From the NCBI RefSeq assembly GCF_007829835.1, contig NZ_VIWP01000005.1, forward strand, positions 310,001-374,000: a stretch of DNA of 64,000 bases, read 5' to 3'. The notes under the pieces were generated by a model that was given only the letters and a program-made list of their open reading frames with translations, made no database searches and was not told the DNA's origin. Shown piece after piece: positions 59,033 to 64,000 of this stretch; position 1 is the first letter of the stretch, and the number at the start of each line of letters is the position of its first letter. Both the position numbers and the translations under genes were made by a program. This stretch comes from Neorhizobium alkalisoli (lineage in GTDB: Bacteria > Pseudomonadota > Alphaproteobacteria > Rhizobiales > Rhizobiaceae).

Positions 59033-60016
59033 ATGGCGACGTTCACCATTATTATTCCGTTTTATCAAAAACAGCCCGGCATCCTTTTGCGGGCCCTGAA
59101 ATCGATATTCGCTCAGAGCTATCAGGATTTTGATATCATCGTAGTCGATGACGAGTCACCCCACCCGGCCCAAATCGAGCTCAAGGACATCGATCCGGCC
59201 TGGCGCGAACGCATCAATGTCATCCTCCAGCCGAATGGCGGACCGGGGGGCGCCCGCAATACCGGGCTCGACAACATTCCCCCACAAACACGTTTCGCAG
59301 CACTGCTCGATTCGGACGATATCTGGCTTCCCGACCACCTTCAGAACGCCTTCGACAGCATGACCAAGTTCGGTGCCGACTGCTATTGGGCATCGATGGA
59401 GGCAAGCGAAGAGTTCTATTACCATTTTGGCATGAAACAGCTCGAATCCCAGGAAGGCGGCACCCGTCTTTCCGAAAAGCCGCTGGTCATCGAGATGCCG
59501 GACCTTGCCTCCATCATGTTGAAAAACTGGAGCTTTCTGCATCTCTCCTGCATGGCGATCTCGCGCGAAATCTTCTCCTCGGTCCGCTTCGACCCGAGCC
59601 TCAGACTGGCGGCGGAAGACGTGCTTTTCTTCGTCGACTGCATCCTCAAATCCCGCCGCACCATCCTGTGCGACGAGCCGGGAGCGGCCCGCGGCACCGG
59701 CCTCAACATCTTTCACAGCATCGACAACCGCTCGCCGGAATTTTTGCGGCAGCAGTTCAACACCTGGGTGGCGCTCGATACGCTCGAGCAGCGTTTCAAG
59801 GCGCGTCCGGGTGATGTCGCCTCGATCGCCCAATACAAAAACACCGCCCGCAGGCAGGCTCTCTGGAGCCAGGCCGGCCGTGTGAAACGCCGGCAAAGCC
59901 CGGATTTCGGCCTGCTCGCCCGCTGGGTCATGCGTGACCCGGCCATTATTGGAGCCGCCTTTTCCCTCGGCGCCGGCAAGCTCGGCCGGGGCGCAGCCGT
60001 AAAGGGCGCACAATGA
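59033..60016 (+). CDS. exoW: Succinoglycan glucosyltransferase ExoW
   Basis: 327 residues, GT2: FTIIIPFYQKQPGILLRALKSIFAQ at the front, VVDDESPHPAQIEL, NGGPGGARNTGLD and the metal site ALLDSDDIWLPDHL near 100. In S. meliloti ExoW adds the seventh sugar (beta-1,3 glucose). AGGGGCAAAAAC precedes the ATG at 59033, and a longer frame without a binding site was set aside. It forms a plus-strand pair with exoV, 37 bp apart. Confidence 0.86.
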   Translation: MATFTIIIPFYQKQPGILLRALKSIFAQSYQDFDIIVVDDESPHPAQIELKDIDPAWRERINVILQPNGGPGGARNTGLDNIPPQTRFAALLDSDDIWLPDHLQNAFDSMTKFGADCYWASMEASEEFYYHFGMKQLESQEGGTRLSEKPLVIEMPDLASIMLKNWSFLHLSCMAISREIFSSVRFDPSLRLAAEDVLFFVDCILKSRRTILCDEPGAARGTGLNIFHSIDNRSPEFLRQQFNTWVALDTLEQRFKARPGDVASIAQYKNTARRQALWSQAGRVKRRQSPDFGLLARWVMRDPAIIGAAFSLGAGKLGRGAAVKGAQ

Positions 60017-60053
60017 CCAAGAAATTCCGGAAACAATCTAACGGAGGCCTGTC

Positions 60054-61013
60054 ATGAAACCCTATTACTGGGCATCGCATCACGGCAATTTCGGTGACGA
60101 CCTCAATCTGTGGCTCTGGGATTTCCTTCTTCCCGGTTTCCGCGACGTCCATCCGGATGTCATGCTGGTCGGCGTCGGCACGGTTTTGAACCCCGTCCTC
60201 CTGCCGCCGGGCCAGAAGAAACTTGTGGTCGGCAGCGGCTACGGTTACGGCGAACCGCCGAATATCCGCGACCCCGAATGGGACGTCCGCTGCGTCCGCG
60301 GCCCGAAGACGGCGCAAAAACTCGGCCTGCCGGAAGACATGGGCATTACCGATCCAGCAGCGCTGATCGCGGACATGCCGGAATTCCGTAACCTGCCGAA
60401 AATCCACAAGAAAACCTTCATTCCGCATTGGGAATCCGCGGAATTCGGCATGTGGCAGGCGGCCTGCGAGCCGGCGGGCCTCACCTATCTCGATCCGCGT
60501 GGCGAGGCGAAGGCGGTCATCCGCCATATCGCCCAGTCCGAACTGATCGTCGCCGAATCCATGCACGGCGCGATCCTCGCCGATGCCTTCCGGGTGCCGT
60601 GGATTGCCGTGACCACGTCCGGTTCCATCAATGATTTCAAATGGAACGACTGGGCCTCCTCGGTCGGCGCAACCTACGCGCCGCGTTTCGTGCCGGTTTC
60701 GACCCGTGCCGAGGCGGTGCGCAAGAAGACAAAGTTCTGGGGCATGAGTTTTGACGCCGAACAGCCGGCAATGCACGCGCCAGAACCGGCGCACGAGCCG
60801 GCTGACACGTCTCATGGCGACGTCATGACCCGCCCGAAACCATCGACGACCGGCCTGCGCGGCATGGCAAAGCAGGTTCTCGCAGCCCCTTCGACACTGG
60901 CTCTCTGGCAGGCAAGCCGCGCCATACCGCAGCTCAGCCCGAGCAAGGTGCTGAACGATAAGAAGGAACGGTTCTGGAAGGTTCTGGACGAAATTCGCCG
61001 GGACTACATGTAA
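60054..61013 (+). CDS. exoV: Succinoglycan ketal pyruvyltransferase ExoV
   Basis: 319 residues, polysaccharide pyruvyl transferase family: KPYYWASHHGNFGDDLNLWLWDF at the front, RCVRGPKTAQKLGLP near 85, ITDPAALI near 100 and SELIVAESMHGAILADAFRVPWIAV near 160. It transfers pyruvate from phosphoenolpyruvate to the terminal glucose, forming the 4,6-ketal that completes the unit. AACGGAGG precedes the ATG. A terminator pair follows before the convergent exoU. Confidence 0.88.
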   Translation: MKPYYWASHHGNFGDDLNLWLWDFLLPGFRDVHPDVMLVGVGTVLNPVLLPPGQKKLVVGSGYGYGEPPNIRDPEWDVRCVRGPKTAQKLGLPEDMGITDPAALIADMPEFRNLPKIHKKTFIPHWESAEFGMWQAACEPAGLTYLDPRGEAKAVIRHIAQSELIVAESMHGAILADAFRVPWIAVTTSGSINDFKWNDWASSVGATYAPRFVPVSTRAEAVRKKTKFWGMSFDAEQPAMHAPEPAHEPADTSHGDVMTRPKPSTTGLRGMAKQVLAAPSTLALWQASRAIPQLSPSKVLNDKKERFWKVLDEIRRDYM

Positions 61014-61018
61014 CCGGT

Positions 61019-61040
61019 ATTGCGCCGTTCGCGGCGCAAT
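61019..61040 (+). other. Hairpin with TTCG tetraloop after exoV
   Basis: Stem ATTGCGCCG (61019-61027) and CGGCGCAAT (61032-61040) around a TTCG loop, an unusually stable RNA fold, 6 bp after the stop codon. It may protect the 3' end. Confidence 0.7.
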
Positions 61041-61067
61041 ACATGTGCTAACCCTTTGAATTCAAAT

Positions 61068-61106
61068 CGCCCCGGGATCCACGCAGATCCCGGGGCGTAT
61101 TTTTAT
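61068..61106 (+). terminator. exoV terminator
   Basis: Perfect 12-bp stem CGCCCCGGGATC (61068-61079) and GATCCCGGGGCG (61086-61097), 6-nt loop, followed by TATTTTTAT on the plus strand. Confidence 0.88.
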
Positions 61107-62146
61107 AACCGATCCTCGACCACCGGCACGCCGGGCAAGAGATAGCGCATCGCTGTCGGGGCAGCGGCCGCTGCCGGCGTCGAATTGCCACGAAAGGCAT
61201 CCAGCTTGTCGTAAAATATCGCCGTCGAGACCGCTGGCGCGAATTGCAGGCGTCCCAAAAGATAGGAAATCGCCGCCCCTCCCCCGTTCTGCGCCTTCAC
61301 ATCGAGGAAAGCCCGATGTTCGTAGCGGGCGCGAATATGGTCGCGATGGCGGGTGATCACGTCGCGCGCCGCCATCGGCAGCAGCGGATCGGACAGGATT
61401 GCCTCGTCAGCCTCGTAAAGCATGCGCAGATCATGGGTGCGGTGACGGGCGCTCAGCGAATTGCCGCGCACAACCGCGCCATAACCGCAATGTTCGATCA
61501 CCTTGTAACGCGCGCCGCGCGCCAAAGCCCGGACATAAAGATCGTAATCCTCGCCGAGCCGCATCTTCTCGTCATAACGAAGCCCATGTTCCTCAAGGAA
61601 GGAACGGCGGATGACCGGTTTCAGAAAGCCCGTTTCGCCGCGCGGCTTTCCGCGCTGCGAAATATTGCCTTCTACAAATTCGATCAAAGAGATAGACCGG
61701 CTGCGGGCCTCGAAGCGCTCAGGCGCCTCTGCCATCGAAGGATCGGCCATGAAGGCGATATTGTCGGCCAGCATGTCCCAGTCGCTCTCGGCGAGCATCG
61801 GCTCGAACCGGCCCGGAAAGAAGAAATCGTCGGCATCGAGGATGGCGATCAGCGGCGCGCTGGAGGCGGCGATCGCCTGGTTCCGGGCCGCGGACGGGCC
61901 CTGATTGACCTTGAGAGAAATGATGTTGAGGCGCCCCGTGCCGTCATCGGCAAGCCGTGCTGCCTGGGCAGTGTCGTCCGTGGATCCATCGTCGACAACG
62001 ACGACCTCACTGACAAGATTTTCAAAAAGAGCTGATTTTACAGCGGCTTGGATCGTATCAGCGGCGTTCTTGGCGGCGATGATAACGCAAATCGTCTCGG
62101 TATCACTTGTCTGGGCGTCACTCGTCTGGGCGGTAGTCCCGGCCAT
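61103..62146 (-). CDS. exoU: Succinoglycan glucosyltransferase ExoU
   Basis: 347 residues, GT2: ICVIIAAKNAADTIQAAVKSALFE, VVVDDGSTDDTAQAARLADD, GPSAARNQAIAAS and the metal site AILDADDFFFPGRF near 110. In S. meliloti ExoU adds the sixth sugar (beta-1,6 glucose). The first 16 residues carry a short tandem duplication (QTSDAQTSD). It is convergent to exoV and 87 bp upstream lies exoX. Confidence 0.86.
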   Translation of the reverse strand: MAGTTAQTSDAQTSDTETICVIIAAKNAADTIQAAVKSALFENLVSEVVVVDDGSTDDTAQAARLADDGTGRLNIISLKVNQGPSAARNQAIAASSAPLIAILDADDFFFPGRFEPMLAESDWDMLADNIAFMADPSMAEAPERFEARSRSISLIEFVEGNISQRGKPRGETGFLKPVIRRSFLEEHGLRYDEKMRLGEDYDLYVRALARGARYKVIEHCGYGAVVRGNSLSARHRTHDLRMLYEADEAILSDPLLPMAARDVITRHRDHIRARYEHRAFLDVKAQNGGGAAISYLLGRLQFAPAVSTAIFYDKLDAFRGNSTPAAAAAPTAMRYLLPGVPVVEDRL

Positions 62147-62233
62147 GGCTCACTCCATCCTTCGTCGGTCTCGACAACCTGAACCTAGGAAAGTGGCCCT
62201 CATATGGAAGCACTGCAACAAAAAGATTGTTGC

Positions 62234-62527
62234 TCAGATATCCCGTGCCGGCAGATTTCCGGGGCGATCGGCACGGATGTCGTCGCGCTTGGCTCCAATG
62301 ACAGCATTGGCGCGGGCAGCGGCGATATCCGGGCGATTGCGCTCGGCTTCAAGCTTTTCGCGGCGGACGAGATAGAGGATGCAGACGAAATAACCGACCT
62401 GAATGATCACGGCGCAGATGATCGTCTGTATAACTGTGGTGAAGATCGAGCCGCTCATAAGATAGGCCGCCACAGCGAATGCGACGAGGACGGCGATCAT
62501 GCTTACAAAGACACGCGGTGCATACAT
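62234..62527 (-). CDS. exoX: Small membrane inhibitor of succinoglycan synthesis ExoX
   Basis: 97 residues with two N-terminal membrane segments (FVSMIAVLVAFAVAAYLMSG, VIQTIICAVIIQVGYFVCILYLV) and a basic cytoplasmic tail. The size, topology and place next to exoY fit ExoX (Psi-like), which holds back succinoglycan synthesis by acting on ExoY in proportion to its amount. GGGAGGCAAG precedes the ATG at 62527; the in-frame start 18 bp upstream is not preferred. Confidence 0.87.
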   Translation of the reverse strand: MYAPRVFVSMIAVLVAFAVAAYLMSGSIFTTVIQTIICAVIIQVGYFVCILYLVRREKLEAERNRPDIAAARANAVIGAKRDDIRADRPGNLPARDI

Positions 62528-63261
62528 ATCTTGCCTCCCGAACACCTTTTTTGTTCAGTTATAGGTCGCAGGTGCCCCTCCTGTCTAAACACGATTATGA
62601 TCGCAGGTCGGGGCCGTTGCAAGGAATACGGAAAACCCTTTGACCCCAGTTTGGTGAAACTTTCGTAAGGTTCCGCTCCTCGACAGCCGCTATCGGGAAA
62701 CAGCCTAAATCGTTTCTTACCACGGTACCACAGGCTTTCACCACCCTTTCGCCACATTTCAGCCACAAGTGCAGCTCGGCCCTTTCCGATGCGGTATTAC
62801 GCAACCATACCGCTCAATTGACCGTTCAACTTTTGTTACAAAGGTGTCAGCCACCACCAGAGCGACTATTGCAGTGCAACATTGTATTGCGACGCAACAC
62901 GCATCGGCCTTTGGTCCTATCCCCAAGTTACTTTCGGCCGGGCCTCCAAGAAGCAATTGCAGGTTTAGTTAAAACCCGCCCTCATCGCGAGCGCCACCAA
63001 TACCAGAGGTAGCGGTCGAATATTAGTCTTGGCAAAGCTATTACAGGAAAGGGACAGTATTGTAGGGGATACTATTCAATCGTTTTAAGCCCGAGGCCTG
63101 AAACAGCAACCGCTAATAGGCGATCTGGCCCGCTTGTGCACAGGGGGGTGCTAAAAATTCCACTAGCATCAAATTACGAACACAGACTTATTATCACATT
63201 GTCACGGAATGACGCGCCGTAAAGGCACCGACTATCGCCAAACCTAAATGGAGTTCACTCT
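62528..63261. promoter_or_regulatory. Long exoX-exoY control region with tandem dyads
   Basis: 734 bp without a supported gene. Two perfect 11-bp dyads stand 18 bp apart, TTGCAGTGCAA (62869-62879) and TTGCGACGCAA (62887-62897), with GCAATTGC at 62953-62960. An AGTAT/ATACT dyad lies around 63056-63074. In relatives this region integrates MucR, ExoR/ChvI and other signals; I cannot say which protein binds here. Confidence 0.55.
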
Positions 63262-63942
63262 ATGAAGTCAGCGACACGTTCGGCAGGTTCGCCGTTTTCG
63301 AACTCTGAACAGGTCCCCGCCACCCTTCCCATCGGGGGCCTGGTGAAACGCAGCTTTGATGTCACGACTGCAGCCTGCGCTTTGATCTTTTTCAGTCCTC
63401 TTTTCCTGATGATCATGGCGCTGGTGAAAATGACCGATAACGGCCCGGCCTTCTATGGCCACAGCCGCATCGGGCACAATGGACGTGTATTCAAGTGCAT
63501 GAAGTTCCGCACGATGGCCGTCAACGGAGACGAACTCCTGCGCGCCTATCTGCTGAACAACCCCGAAGCCCAGGAAGAGTGGCGCAAGACCCGCAAGCTG
63601 AAGGATGACCCCCGGGTCACCACCGTCGGCAAGGTGCTTCGCAAGCTCAGCCTCGATGAACTGCCGCAGCTTCTCAACATCATCAGAGGCGAAATGAGCG
63701 TGGTTGGCCCACGCCCGGTCGTCGATGAAGAGTTGAAGGTCTATGACAGCTCTGCAGTCTATTACCTGCGCACCCGCCCGGGCCTTACCGGCCTCTGGCA
63801 GATCAGCGGCCGCAATGACGTCTCCTACGAGAGCCGCATCGCGTTCGACACGCACTATGTCCAGAACTGGTCGCTTTTCCGCGATATTGCCATCATCGTG
63901 AAGACCATTCCTGCCGTCTGCCTCGCACGCGGCAGCTACTGA
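63262..63942 (+). CDS. exoY: Undecaprenyl-phosphate galactosephosphotransferase ExoY
   Basis: 226 residues. One membrane segment near residues 30-55 (SFDVTTAACALIFFSPLFLMIMALVKM), then the bacterial sugar transferase domain: VFKCMKFRTMAVNGDELL, RKLSLDELPQLLNIIRGEMSVVGPRPVVDEEL and GLTGLWQISGRNDVSYE. ExoY moves galactose-1-phosphate to undecaprenyl phosphate and starts succinoglycan synthesis. TGGAG lies before the ATG. exoF would be expected just beyond the window end. Confidence 0.92.
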   Translation: MKSATRSAGSPFSNSEQVPATLPIGGLVKRSFDVTTAACALIFFSPLFLMIMALVKMTDNGPAFYGHSRIGHNGRVFKCMKFRTMAVNGDELLRAYLLNNPEAQEEWRKTRKLKDDPRVTTVGKVLRKLSLDELPQLLNIIRGEMSVVGPRPVVDEELKVYDSSAVYYLRTRPGLTGLWQISGRNDVSYESRIAFDTHYVQNWSLFRDIAIIVKTIPAVCLARGSY

Positions 63943-64000
63943 TCCGGTTCAAGCCGATCCTCATGACGACCGGCTTCGGCCGATCGATCTCAACCGTCGG

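Overview
The window looks like a chromosomal or chromid segment of a member of the Rhizobiaceae (Agrobacterium / Rhizobium / Sinorhizobium relatives). The evidence is the high-GC, alphaproteobacterial coding style, a nearly complete succinoglycan exo cluster in the rhizobial order, short mosaic palindromic repeats of the kind known from rhizobial intergenic DNA, and promoters fitting the alphaproteobacterial sigma factors EcfG (GGAAC-N16/17-CGTT) and SigF (GTAACC-N16-CGAA). Genus cannot be settled from sequence alone. I see no tRNA, rRNA, CRISPR array, insertion sequence or plasmid/phage gene.

Layout. 1-4.6 kb: tail of an FAD oxidoreductase, then an ECF sigma factor with its NrsF-type membrane anti-sigma, and a divergent run (MXKDX-repeat protein, cytochrome b, Tat-exported molybdopterin oxidoreductase, periplasmic protein) carrying a SigF-type promoter. 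4.6-9.9 kb: DJ-1/PfpI protein, LysR regulator, and a DctB/DctD-like two-component pair whose kinase gene carries an in-frame repeat element. 9.9-18 kb: disulfide oxidoreductase, small proteins, ferritin-like protein, a phospholipase D / UPF0104 / endonuclease-phosphatase cluster, and a phosphoribosyltransferase. Several of these have EcfG-like general-stress promoters, and a candidate stress-induced small RNA lies at 17.84-17.93 kb. 18-21.4 kb: XRE-cupin regulator, flavin monooxygenase and MFS transporter around a shared operator. 21.4-31 kb: globin-coupled chemoreceptor, a basic amino acid type ABC transporter, and a divergent operon (DDAH-like hydrolase, TetR, AruH-like transaminase, AruI-like decarboxylase) that together look like a guanidino-amino-acid uptake and breakdown system. 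31-42 kb: small SMI1/KNR4 island, DUF763, aminotransferase, sulfite-oxidase-like protein, dinucleotide-binding reductase with LysR, and a PaoABC-type molybdenum hydroxylase with TetR. 42-47.4 kb: DSD1-family PLP enzyme, pseudouridine kinase (with fused HTH) and glycosidase, guanine deaminase.

47.5-64 kb: exoP-N-O-M-A-L-K-H, exoT, exoW-V, exoU, exoX and exoY. These make the lipid-linked succinoglycan octasaccharide (ExoY, A, L, M, O, U, W), decorate it (ExoH succinyl, ExoV pyruvyl), supply UDP-glucose (ExoN), move and polymerise it (ExoT, ExoP), trim it (ExoK) and restrain it (ExoX). exoI, found between exoH and exoT in Sinorhizobium meliloti, is absent; exoF, Q, Z and B would lie beyond the right edge.

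The least expected signals are the repeat element inside the dctB ATPase domain, the back-to-back stress promoter with a terminator-bounded small RNA, the guanidino-compound module, the operator embedded at the XRE regulator's own start codon, and the kinase-HTH fusion with a direct-repeat operator.
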